From Bacillota bacterium (GTDB lineage Bacteria; Bacillota; Dehalobacteriia; UBA4068; UBA4997), in contig JAFQHB010000100.1 in NCBI GenBank assembly GCA_017398165.1, positions 1 through 8,984 on the forward strand: a stretch of DNA of 8,984 bases. The letters run 5' to 3'. Shown one piece after another: positions 1 through 5,917 of this stretch. How positions within the stretch are numbered: the stretch's first letter is position 1; the number at the start of each line of letters is the position of its first letter. The notes under the pieces were generated by a model that was not told the DNA's origin, did no database searches, and was given only the letters and a program-made list of their open reading frames with translations. Made by a program: the position numbers and the translations under genes.

Positions 1-78
1 CACCAACAGAAGTGGTGCGTGGTACTACCCAAAAAACTTCCTGTGTTTCGATAAAATGTATAGATAAGTAATACTATG
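1..78. other. Unassigned tail of an upstream unit
   Basis: All three forward frames are open from the window edge and close at 52-54, 65-67 and 69-71, so this may be the last codons of a + strand gene, but no frame gives a recognisable C terminus. A short inverted repeat, CACCA (1-5) with TGGTG (13-17), is present. The terminator that follows at once implies that a + strand transcript ends here. I cannot tell a protein tail from an RNA gene tail. Confidence 0.3.
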
Positions 79-119
79 ACCGGTAGGCGTGCTTTGATGC
101 TGCGTCTGCCGGTTTTTTT
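79..119 (+). terminator. Intrinsic terminator of the upstream unit
   Basis: Bases 79-91 pair with 101-113 over 13 positions, mostly G-C with a few G-T wobbles, around a 9-base loop. Seven T follow (113-119), then a G and four more T. This is a classical Rho-independent terminator on the + strand. It isolates the biotin unit from whatever lies upstream. Confidence 0.85.
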
Positions 120-163
120 GTTTTGAGGGGGGGCTGGGCTGCTGACAGGGTTAATTGTAACTA

Positions 164-195
164 TTGTAAACCTCATTAAAAAACAATGTTGACAT
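164..195 (+). promoter_or_regulatory. BirA operator (biotin box)
   Basis: Bases 164-172 read TTGTAAACC, an exact left half of the BirA consensus as I recall it (TTGTAAACC, 14-15 bases, GGTTTACAA). After a 14-base spacer, 187-195 read TGTTGACAT, matching the right half at 6 of 9 positions including the core GTT and ACA. The right half contains the -35 box of the promoter below, so bound BirA would block RNA polymerase directly. The next genes encode BirA itself and BioY, which fits. A further TTGTAAC at 155-161 sits one 9-base step upstream of the left half; its role is unknown. Confidence 0.82.
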
Positions 196-217
196 TAAGG
201 AGCGGGTGGGGTATAAT
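189..217 (+). promoter_or_regulatory. Sigma-A promoter of birA-bioY-flavoprotein
   Basis: TTGACA at 189-194 and TATAAT at 212-217, separated by 17 bases, are both exact consensus hexamers at ideal spacing. Transcription would start near 223-225, giving a leader of about 70 bases before birA. The -35 lies inside the right half of the BirA operator, so this otherwise very strong promoter should be held down when biotin is plentiful. Confidence 0.88.
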
Positions 218-232
218 TAGGACAATAGCTGC

Positions 233-266
233 CCGGACAGCAGGCCGGACAGTAATAACAGTAATA
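233..266 (+). repeat. Two short tandem repeats in the birA leader
   Basis: CCGGACAG occurs at 233-240 and 245-252, and ACAGTAATA occurs twice in direct tandem at 249-257 and 258-266. Both are exact. They lie between the predicted transcription start and the birA ribosome binding site. No function is evident; replication slippage is the simplest origin. Confidence 0.55.
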
Positions 267-293
267 TACGAATAACGCTGCGAGGTGTAATAT

Positions 294-1250
294 ATGGAAA
301 TACGGGACAAGGTTTTTGAGCTGTTGTATGGGGCGGAGGGCTATATCTCCGGCGAAGTCATCAGCAGCAGGCTGGGGATATCGCGGGCGGCGGTGTGGAA
401 GCACATCAAGGCTCTGCAGGAGGAAGGCTGCATTATCGAGGCGGCGCCGCGACGTGGGTATCGCCTGCGGGCTAACGGGGTGCGTTTTGCCGAGGTAGAG
501 CCGCACCTGCATACAGCCTGGATGGGGCGGGATTTCCAATACCTGCCGGAGGTGGATTCCACCAACCTATATGCCAAGAAATGGGCGCTGCAGGGTGCTG
601 CAAACGGTGCTGTGGTGGTGGCGGATATGCAGACCGGCGGGCGTGGGCGTCTGGGACGTGCCTGGTGCAGCCCCTCCGGTAACGGATTGTGGATGAGTCT
701 GGTGCTGCGGCCGTTGATCGCGCCGGATAAAGCGCCGCAGATTACGCTGGCGACTGCGGTGGGCGTGGCTGCCGGGCTGCGGGATCTGGGATATGATGCA
801 GGTATCAAGTGGCCGAATGATATATACATCGGTGGGCGCAAGGTCTGCGGTATGCTGACCGAGATGCACGCCTCGATGGAAAGTGTGGAGTGGGTGGTAG
901 TCGGTATCGGCATCAACTGCCTGAACAGGGAGTTCCCGCCGGAGATCAGGGATATTGCGACTTCTCTGGCACTGGCGGGGGATAAGCCGGTAATCCGCGC
1001 GGAGGTGGCCGCCGCCGTGCTGAACCGTCTGGAGCAGTATTATACGCTGCTGTATGAGCAGGGCTTCGCCGGGATACGCGAGGAATGGCTGGCCAATAAC
1101 ATCACGCTGGGCAAGCGGGTGAAGATCACCACGCTGACCGATATGATGTATGGCCGGGCGCTGGATATGAACGAGGACGGCTCTCTGCTGCTGGAGAAAG
1201 AGGGCGGTGGTGAGTTCACACTGGTGACCGGCGATGTATTCTTTGCGTAA
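294..1250 (+). CDS. birA: Bifunctional biotin-protein ligase and biotin operon repressor
   Basis: The 318-residue product activates biotin with ATP to biotinyl-AMP and transfers it to the acceptor lysine of carboxylase or decarboxylase carrier domains in the cytoplasm. It also binds the biotin operator. Visible domains in order are an N-terminal winged helix (about residues 3-60, with helix-turn-helix around 20-40), the catalytic core, and a small SH3-like C-terminal domain (about 270-316). Core motifs are VDSTN (87-91), the biotinyl-AMP loop GGRGRLGRAW (115-124), KWPNDIY (172-178, with the expected active-site lysine K172) and GIGIN (204-208). The N-terminal DNA-binding domain marks the regulatory class of ligase, in line with the operator at 164-195, and predicts autoregulation. 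The ATG is preceded by GAGGTG at 282-287 with a 6-base gap. It is first in its unit, and bioY follows after 24 bases. Length is normal for bifunctional BirA. Confidence 0.96.
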   Translation: MEIRDKVFELLYGAEGYISGEVISSRLGISRAAVWKHIKALQEEGCIIEAAPRRGYRLRANGVRFAEVEPHLHTAWMGRDFQYLPEVDSTNLYAKKWALQGAANGAVVVADMQTGGRGRLGRAWCSPSGNGLWMSLVLRPLIAPDKAPQITLATAVGVAAGLRDLGYDAGIKWPNDIYIGGRKVCGMLTEMHASMESVEWVVVGIGINCLNREFPPEIRDIATSLALAGDKPVIRAEVAAAVLNRLEQYYTLLYEQGFAGIREEWLANNITLGKRVKITTLTDMMYGRALDMNEDGSLLLEKEGGGEFTLVTGDVFFA

Positions 1251-1274
1251 AAATTATTAGTGGAGGTTGGGAAG

Positions 1275-1820
1275 ATGACAAAGACAGGAAAAACGGGCCT
1301 GAATATACGCAAACAGGCATTGATGGCGATGCTGGCGGCCCTGCTGGCGGTGTGCTCGCAGCTGGCGGTGCCGGTGGGCTCGGTGCCGATCACGGCACAG
1401 ACGCTGGCGGTAATGCTGATCGCACTGCTGCTGCCGCCGCGGGATGCGGTGTTGACAGTACTGCTGTGGGTGGTGGCCGGTGGTATCGGTTTGCCGCTTT
1501 TCGCTAATTTCAAGGGTGGCTTTGGCGTGCTTTTCTCGCCTACCGGCGGGTATATTTACGGCTTCGTGCTGGCGGCGCTGCTGATATCGTGGCTGGCGGG
1601 CAGAGATTTTTCCTGGGTGCGCGGCGCAGCAGCCTGTGTGCTGGGGCTGGTATTCGTGTATCTTTTTGGGGCGCTGCAATTACAGGCGCTGCTGGATCTG
1701 GACAGCTACGCCGCGGCTTTTGTAATGGGGGGCGTGCCGTATATCTTCTTTGAGCCGATCAAAATTGCGCTGGCACTGATAGTGGCGCGGATGATAAAGA
1801 AACGGGGCTTGCCGCTGTAA
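1275..1820 (+). CDS. bioY: Biotin transporter S component BioY
   Basis: The 181-residue integral membrane protein binds biotin as the substrate-specific (S) component of an ECF-type vitamin transporter; the shared energising module (EcfA, EcfA', EcfT) must lie elsewhere. Visible hallmarks are VPITAQTL (37-44), the IGLPLFA stretch (71-77), the glycine-rich GGFGVLFSPTGGYIYGF (81-97) and a C-terminal helix with PIKIALALIV (161-170). I count about six hydrophobic spans over residues 15-172. The ATG at 1275 is chosen over an in-frame GTG at 1260 because GGAGG at 1262-1266 sits 8 bases before the ATG, whereas the GTG lies upstream of that site. Spacing to birA (24 bases) and to the next gene (25 bases) indicates cotranscription under the BirA operator. 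A membrane importer paired with its cognate repressor is the common Firmicutes arrangement in biotin scavengers. Confidence 0.95.
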   Translation: MTKTGKTGLNIRKQALMAMLAALLAVCSQLAVPVGSVPITAQTLAVMLIALLLPPRDAVLTVLLWVVAGGIGLPLFANFKGGFGVLFSPTGGYIYGFVLAALLISWLAGRDFSWVRGAAACVLGLVFVYLFGALQLQALLDLDSYAAAFVMGGVPYIFFEPIKIALALIVARMIKKRGLPL

Positions 1821-1845
1821 AAGCTCGCTGAGGAGGGTGAACATA

Positions 1846-2874
1846 ATGTATGACGTGATAGTTATCGGCGCCGGGCCGACCGGTGCTGCCGCGGCCAAAA
1901 CTCTGGCGGATAAGGGCCGCACAGTGCTGTTGATAGAGAAGTGTGAGCTACCGCGCTACAAATCCTGCTCCGGTTGTCTGATAAAGAAAACGATGGGGCT
2001 GGTGCAGCAATATTTCGGCGAGGAAGTGCCGGAGCTGACTACCTGTTCGCCGGCGGAGAACAGGGGAATGGTTCTGGTCGATGATAAAGGCAATCACCTT
2101 ACCTTTGGCCAGCCGGGGTTGAATGTCTGGCGATCGTCCTTTGATAACTGGCTGACCGAGCGGGCGGCGGCTGCAGGAGCTGAGGTCAGGGATCGCACCG
2201 GCGCAGTGTCCTGTACCGAGGCTGACGGTATCGTGACTGTGGTGCTGCAGGGGCGCGAGACTTATACCGAGCAGGCCAGATACGTTATCGACTGCGAGGG
2301 TGTGGTCGGTTCTTTCAAACGCAAACTGATTAAGGAAAAGCCCCAGTACATAACCACCTTTCAGACGTTTAATGAAGGCAGCATCGATCTGGATCATCAT
2401 TATTTTTACGCTTATTTGCAGCCGGAGCTTTCAGAGTATGATGCGTGGTTCAATGTCAAGGATGATATGCTGGTGCTGGGCGTCTCGGTCAGGAATCCTG
2501 CCCGGATAGAGCATTTTTACCGGCAGTTTATCGCCTATATGCAGGACAGACACGGCTTGCGGATAGACAGGCAGGTCAAGGCCGAAAAGTGGCTGATGCC
2601 GCATATTCGTCCCGGCTGCCGTGTTGATCATGCTGTCGGCAGGGTGCTTTTCGCCGGAGAGGTCGCAGGTTTTCTGAACCCGATGGGCGAGGGTATCTCG
2701 TCCGGTATAGAGAGCGGTCATGCTGCGGCCTGTGCCATTGCCGCGCATTTTGACGACAGATCGGCAGTTCTGGCGGATTATCAGGCCGCCACGCGCGAAT
2801 TGCAGCTTTATATGCAGCGTCAGTGGGGCTTTGTGGCCGGTATGGCGGATAATTTCGGCGAGATGCGTATTTGA
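1846..2874 (+). CDS. FAD-dependent oxidoreductase, geranylgeranyl-reductase-like
   Basis: The 342-residue flavoprotein has an N-terminal Rossmann motif VIGAGPTG (6-13) with an acidic residue, E31, at the end of the second strand. PRYKSCSGCL (36-45) resembles the P-x-x-K-x-C-G-G segment of geranylgeranyl reductases. A C-terminal FAD segment, AGEVAGFLNPMGEGIS (270-285), matches the GD-x-A-G-F-x-N-P-x-x-G-E-G-I pattern. This family reduces isoprenoid double bonds or acts as a related monooxygenase; substrate here is unknown. Two usual FAD-contact Asp residues are replaced by Glu: CEG at 150-152 where the family normally has DG, and GE at 271-272 in place of GD. C33, C41 and C44 cluster near the active-site segment. 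The ATG at 1846 follows AGGAGGGTGA (1831-1840); the in-frame GTG at 1837 lies inside that site and is rejected. It is the last gene of the biotin unit. Fold is confident, function is not. Confidence 0.82.
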   Translation: MYDVIVIGAGPTGAAAAKTLADKGRTVLLIEKCELPRYKSCSGCLIKKTMGLVQQYFGEEVPELTTCSPAENRGMVLVDDKGNHLTFGQPGLNVWRSSFDNWLTERAAAAGAEVRDRTGAVSCTEADGIVTVVLQGRETYTEQARYVIDCEGVVGSFKRKLIKEKPQYITTFQTFNEGSIDLDHHYFYAYLQPELSEYDAWFNVKDDMLVLGVSVRNPARIEHFYRQFIAYMQDRHGLRIDRQVKAEKWLMPHIRPGCRVDHAVGRVLFAGEVAGFLNPMGEGISSGIESGHAAACAIAAHFDDRSAVLADYQAATRELQLYMQRQWGFVAGMADNFGEMRI

Positions 2875-2884
2875 TTGGAGTCAC

Positions 2885-2929
2885 AACGGTGGGTCCGGCT
2901 CTTTTATGGGTCGGGCCGACTGTTTTTTT
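2885..2929 (+). terminator. Terminator of the biotin unit
   Basis: A 10-pair inner stem joins 2892-2901 to 2908-2917 around a TTTTAT loop. After one G-G mismatch it extends by six outer pairs (2885-2890 with 2919-2924). Seven T run at 2923-2929. It begins 11 bases after the flavoprotein stop codon, so it ends the birA-bioY-flavoprotein transcript. Confidence 0.88.
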
Positions 2930-2952
2930 ATGCCAGCTTTTTCTAAAAGCAC

Positions 2953-2981
2953 TGGACAAATACCGTAAAACATATTAGAAT
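2953..2981 (+). promoter_or_regulatory. Predicted promoter of coaX-dus
   Basis: TGGACA at 2953-2958 and TAGAAT at 2976-2981 each match the sigma-A consensus at 5 of 6 positions with an ideal 17-base spacer. The region after the terminator is AT-rich compared with the genes. Transcription would begin near 2988 and give a leader of about 110 bases that includes the repeat block at 3009-3046. A TTGACG at 3043-3048 is the alternative -35, but no good -10 lies at the right distance. Confidence 0.6.
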
Positions 2982-3008
2982 TAAATCAAATTTTACATTA
3001 CATATCTA

Positions 3009-3046
3009 ATGGGATATTTCTGATGGAATATTGAATGGAATATTGA
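3009..3046 (+). repeat. Tandem 12-base repeat forming three mini-ORFs ahead of coaX
   Basis: ATGGAATATTGA occurs twice in perfect tandem (3023-3034 and 3035-3046). A diverged 14-base relative, ATGGGATATTTCTG, precedes it at 3009-3022. Read in the leader these spell ATG-GGA-TAT-TTC-TGA (3009-3023), then ATG-GAA-TAT-TGA twice. The first stop overlaps the next ATG by one base, and the second stop abuts the third ATG. I see no convincing ribosome binding site before 3009. Tandem slippage of a 12-base unit, binding sites for a regulator, or upstream reading frames acting on coaX are all possible. Confidence 0.75.
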
Positions 3047-3100
3047 CGGAAATTTCATTCATAATATTCGGGTAATTTGTTTGGGATGAGGTGTTGGATG

Positions 3101-3895
3101 ATGCTGTTGGTAATAGACATCGGTAATACTAATACGGTGCTGGGGCTTTATCAGGGAGAGGAGTGCCGGCATCACTGGCGGTGTGCCAGCGACAAGACCA
3201 AAACGGAGGATGAATATGCCGTGCTGCTGCGGGATATGCTGCAGTTGGTAGGGCTGGGTCTGGAGGACGTGACGGCTGCTGCACTTTCCAGCACTGTGCC
3301 GCCGCTGGTGAATGTATGGCGCAAGCTGTGCCGCAAGTATATGGATGTGTCGCCGCTGGTGGTATCCGGCGATATCCGCACCGATCTGGAGATCTGCTTG
3401 GATAACCCGCGGGAGACCGGCCCGGATCGTATTGTCAACAGCGTGGCGGGGCGGGCGAAATACGGTAACTCGCTGATCGTCGTCGATCTGGGGACGGCCA
3501 CCACCTTTGATTGTGTGTCAGCGGAGGGCAAGTTCCTGGGTGGGGTGATCGCACCGGGGCTGGGGTCTTCGGCGGATGCACTCTTTAATTCTACAGCGCG
3601 GCTGCCGAGGGTGGCTTTTGACGTGCCGTGCCGTGCGCTGGCCACCAATACCGTGCAGGCGCTGCAATCCGGTTTGGTCTATGGCTTTGCCGGGCTGCTG
3701 GATGGTATCGTCAAACGGCTGAAGGCCGAGATGGGCGGCGAGGTAAAGGTCATCGCGACCGGCGGACTGGCCGGGGCTATCGCCCGGGTGGCGGAATCGG
3801 TGGACGTGGTGGACAGTATGCTGACGCTGGATGGTCTGAAGATACTTTATGATATGAACCGTGATGATCTGGCGGCGGGAGGCGGCGAATGCTGA
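3101..3895 (+). CDS. coaX: Type III pantothenate kinase
   Basis: The 264-residue cytoplasmic enzyme phosphorylates pantothenate with ATP, the first step of coenzyme A synthesis. CoaX enzymes belong to the ASKHA superfamily, need a monovalent cation and are not feedback-inhibited by CoA. Seen in sequence: the phosphate-1 motif DIGNTNT (6-12), GPDRIVN (107-113) with the expected catalytic Asp at D109, the phosphate-2 motif DLGTATTFD (129-137), GGVIAPG after it, and a late ATGG segment. The GPDR form differs slightly from the commoner GADR. The ATG at 3101 is chosen because GAGGTG at 3088-3093 lies 7 bases before it and the product then begins MLLVIDIGNTN as usual for the family; ATG 3098, ATG 3086 and TTG 3077 are in frame but too close to, or upstream of, that site. 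The last codons overlap dus by 7 bases, suggesting translational coupling. Confidence 0.95.
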   Translation: MLLVIDIGNTNTVLGLYQGEECRHHWRCASDKTKTEDEYAVLLRDMLQLVGLGLEDVTAAALSSTVPPLVNVWRKLCRKYMDVSPLVVSGDIRTDLEICLDNPRETGPDRIVNSVAGRAKYGNSLIVVDLGTATTFDCVSAEGKFLGGVIAPGLGSSADALFNSTARLPRVAFDVPCRALATNTVQALQSGLVYGFAGLLDGIVKRLKAEMGGEVKVIATGGLAGAIARVAESVDVVDSMLTLDGLKILYDMNRDDLAAGGGEC

Positions 3896-4902
3896 CCCCT
3901 GCCGAGCTGCTGGCCGCCAATCCGGTGGTCACTGCGCCGATGGCCGGGCTGACCGACCGCCCTTTTCGTGAATTGGTGCACGATATGGGTGCGGGGCTGG
4001 TCTATACCGAGATGGTGAGCGATATGGCGCTGTGCTATGGCAACCGCAAGACGTTTGGGATACTGAACATCGCGGGCGAGGCGGCGCCGGTGGCGGTGCA
4101 GCTTTGCGGCTCTGACCCTGAGCCGATGGCCAGGGCGGCACGCATCATCGCTGAGCTGGCCGGGGAATGCGGCAACGTGGCGCTGCTGGATATCAATATG
4201 GGCTGCCCTGCGCCGAAAATCGTAAAAAACGGTGAGGGCAGCCGTCTGATGACACAGCCGGAGCTGGCGGCGCGGATAGTGGACGCGGTGGCTTCGGCTG
4301 TGAGTCTGCCGGTGAGTGTGAAAATGCGTCTGGGCTGGGATGACGAGCATCAGAACGTGCTGGATCTGGCAGCGCGGGTGGTGGATGCCGGGGCGCAGAT
4401 GATAACGATACACGGACGCACACGCCAGCAGTTTTATGCCGGGCAGGCGGATTGGACGCTGATAGCCGAGGCGGCGGCGCGGCTGCCGGTGCCGGTGGTG
4501 GGCAACGGCGATATTACTACGGTGGATATTGCCGCCGCCAGAATGCGGGAAAGCGGCTGTGCCGGGGTGATGGTCGGCCGTGGGATGCTGGGCGATCCGT
4601 GGCTGATACGGGATATGGTGCGTCATTTTGCCGGTTTGCCCTCTCTGCCGCCGCCCGGCCGGGCCGAGATACTGGCGATGGCTCTGCGGCATCTGCGGCG
4701 GCAGGTGGAGCTGTCCGGCGAGTATATGGCGGTCAGGATGATGCGCGCACATCTGCCTTTTTATATCAAGGGGCTGCGCGGGTCGGCGGCGGTACGCGGG
4801 CGGCTCAATCATCTGGATACTGCGGCCGGGGTAGAGCAGGAGCTGACGGCTTTCCTGAGCGGCGGGGAAACTGCAGCATATCAGGACGCGCCGGAAATAT
4901 AA
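3889..4902 (+). CDS. dus: tRNA-dihydrouridine synthase, DusB-like
   Basis: The 337-residue FMN enzyme reduces uridine to dihydrouridine in the D-loop of tRNA using NADPH. A TIM-barrel N-terminal domain (about 10-240) carries APMAGLTDRPFR (16-27), DINMGCPAPK (101-110) with the catalytic acid C106, KMRLGWD (145-151), HGRTRQQFYAGQADW (175-189), GNGDI (205-209) and the FMN-phosphate segment MVGRGMLGDPW (228-238). A helical C-terminal domain that binds tRNA follows to about residue 325. The order coaX-dus ahead of greA-lysS is familiar in Firmicutes, and the motif set is that of the bacterial DusB branch (older name nifR3/yacF). The ATG at 3889 has GGGAGG at 3877-3882, 6 bases upstream inside coaX. 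Length is typical. Which tRNA position it modifies cannot be told from the sequence. Confidence 0.94.
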   Translation: MLTPAELLAANPVVTAPMAGLTDRPFRELVHDMGAGLVYTEMVSDMALCYGNRKTFGILNIAGEAAPVAVQLCGSDPEPMARAARIIAELAGECGNVALLDINMGCPAPKIVKNGEGSRLMTQPELAARIVDAVASAVSLPVSVKMRLGWDDEHQNVLDLAARVVDAGAQMITIHGRTRQQFYAGQADWTLIAEAAARLPVPVVGNGDITTVDIAAARMRESGCAGVMVGRGMLGDPWLIRDMVRHFAGLPSLPPPGRAEILAMALRHLRRQVELSGEYMAVRMMRAHLPFYIKGLRGSAAVRGRLNHLDTAAGVEQELTAFLSGGETAAYQDAPEI

Positions 4903-4920
4903 AGCAGTAAGATAAAAATA

Positions 4921-5007
4921 CGGAAAACCCTCTGTTGGTGCGGTCTGCAACCGCTGGTTGACAAATTGCCGCCGTTGGTTGGTGGCGTGGCAACCGCCTT
5001 TTCGGTT
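4921..5007. repeat. Inverted-repeat-rich intergenic patch, possible interspersed element
   Basis: The gap between dus and the next gene is built of GGTTG and CAACC words that can pair in several exclusive ways. Pairings include GCGGT (4940-4944) with ACCGC (4950-4954), TTGCC (4966-4970) with GGCAA (4989-4993), and AACCG (4992-4996) with CGGTT (5003-5007). GCAACCGC occurs twice (4947-4954 and 4990-4997). Its two ends, ACGGAAAACC (4920-4929) and the reverse complement of 4998-5007, agree at 7 of 10 positions, like poor terminal inverted repeats. It may be a small non-autonomous repeat, or a weak terminator for dus (only TTTT follows the stem). A TTGACA at 4958-4963 has no matching -10. Confidence 0.35.
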
Positions 5008-5041
5008 ATGCTGGGGCTGACAAAAACAACGGGAGGGCATT

Positions 5042-5788
5042 GTGGTGAGTATAGACAAAATGAGTATGGAAATGAATACCGCCAAAACAGCCGAGAGCAA
5101 GCCGCGGGATATCGCCGGGCGGCTGCTGCTGTTGCGGCGGCAAAAAGGGATCTCTCAGGAGGAGCTGGCTGACGCGGTGGGCGTATCGCGGCAGGCAGTA
5201 TCAAAATGGGAGGGCGCACAGAGTATGCCGGATATCGAGCGGCTGCTGGCGTTGAGCGAGTTTTTCGGCGTCAGTACCGATTGGCTGCTGAAAGGTGAGG
5301 AACCGTCTGTGGCCGAGACGCTGCGTGAAGAATCCCCGCAGGCGGCACCGCTGCCTAATGCCACACGGCAGCAGGCTTTTCTGGCGGCGGCGACGGCGCT
5401 GGTTTATATAGGTCTTTTTACGGCGTGGGCACTCTTTGGCTATTATCAGGTAGGCTGGGAGGTCTGGCTGGGTCTTGGGTTTATGATCGTGGCCGGGGCG
5501 GTGCTGAGTGTGGGTCTGGCGGATGCCGGGGCAGCACGGGAGCAGCTCTGGCGGCGTTTCTGGCGGTATAACGTGTGGCCGGTGGCGTATCTGCTGATCG
5601 CGGTGGTGTATAGCTTCCTTGCCAGTTGGGGTACCTGGTTGATGCCATGGATCAGTATGCGCTTTACCTATTTTGACCTTGGGTTATTTGGGTTTGCTTA
5701 TGGATCGTGGTTGATCGTTTGTGTGATGGTGTGGCGTTGGGCAGGCGGTAAGAAGAAAGATGAAACGAGAAGGCAAATTAGAGAATAG
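5042..5788 (+). CDS. XRE-family regulator with four membrane spans
   Basis: The 248-residue product begins with a Cro/CI-type helix-turn-helix (about 24-82), including LRRQKGISQEELADAVGVSR (31-50) and QAVSKWE (51-57). An acidic, proline-containing linker (85-110) follows. Four hydrophobic segments come next at about 112-134, 139-161, 178-200 and 212-233, then a basic tail. The layout suggests a DNA-binding domain tethered to the inner face of the membrane, possibly sensing a membrane signal; target genes and ligand are unknown. GGGAGG at 5031-5036 lies 5 bases before GTG 5042 and 8 before GTG 5045, so either may be used. ATGs at 5060, 5066 and 5072 are less well placed. It has its own terminator after the stop and no clear promoter. 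Such HTH-plus-membrane proteins are common singletons in Firmicutes. Domain assignment is firm, role is not. Confidence 0.85.
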   Translation: MVSIDKMSMEMNTAKTAESKPRDIAGRLLLLRRQKGISQEELADAVGVSRQAVSKWEGAQSMPDIERLLALSEFFGVSTDWLLKGEEPSVAETLREESPQAAPLPNATRQQAFLAAATALVYIGLFTAWALFGYYQVGWEVWLGLGFMIVAGAVLSVGLADAGAAREQLWRRFWRYNVWPVAYLLIAVVYSFLASWGTWLMPWISMRFTYFDLGLFGFAYGSWLIVCVMVWRWAGGKKKDETRRQIRE

Positions 5789-5800
5789 AGAATAGAGAAA
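5780..5800 (+). repeat. Three 7-base tandem repeats across the stop codon
   Basis: AGAGAAT occurs at 5780-5786 and 5787-5793, with AGAGAAA at 5794-5800. The first copy contains the start of the regulator's TAG stop (5786-5788). The block abuts the terminator stem. Slippage is the likely source; no function is evident. Confidence 0.6.
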
Positions 5801-5834
5801 GGGTGCTGCCCGGTGGGGGCGGTGCTCTTTTTTT
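5801..5834 (+). terminator. Terminator of the membrane-bound regulator gene
   Basis: Bases 5801-5811 pair with 5817-5827 over 11 positions, counting several G-T wobbles, around a GGTGG loop. Seven T follow directly (5828-5834). It begins 13 bases after the stop codon at 5788. Confidence 0.85.
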
Positions 5835-5917
5835 GTTTGGGGTGGGGTTCTGCGAGGTGTGGGGGCGGCGTATATTGGGGCAGAAGTGTATGGTGAAAAA
5901 AAGCGAGTTGAGGCGGT

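Noticed and set aside
3043..3067. coaX promoter using TTGACG at 3043-3048 and TAATAT at 3062-3067
   Set aside because: The 13-base spacing is too short; the pair at 2953-2981 has better matches and ideal spacing.
4958..4986. Promoter for the membrane-bound regulator starting at TTGACA 4958-4963
   Set aside because: The -10 position at 16-18 bases is GC-rich (GGTGGC region) with no resemblance to TATAAT.
3847..5100. 417-codon open frame on the - strand opposite dus
   Set aside because: It is antisense to dus, which has all family motifs; the product is rich in Arg, His, Pro and Gln, as expected for the complement of GC-rich coding sequence.
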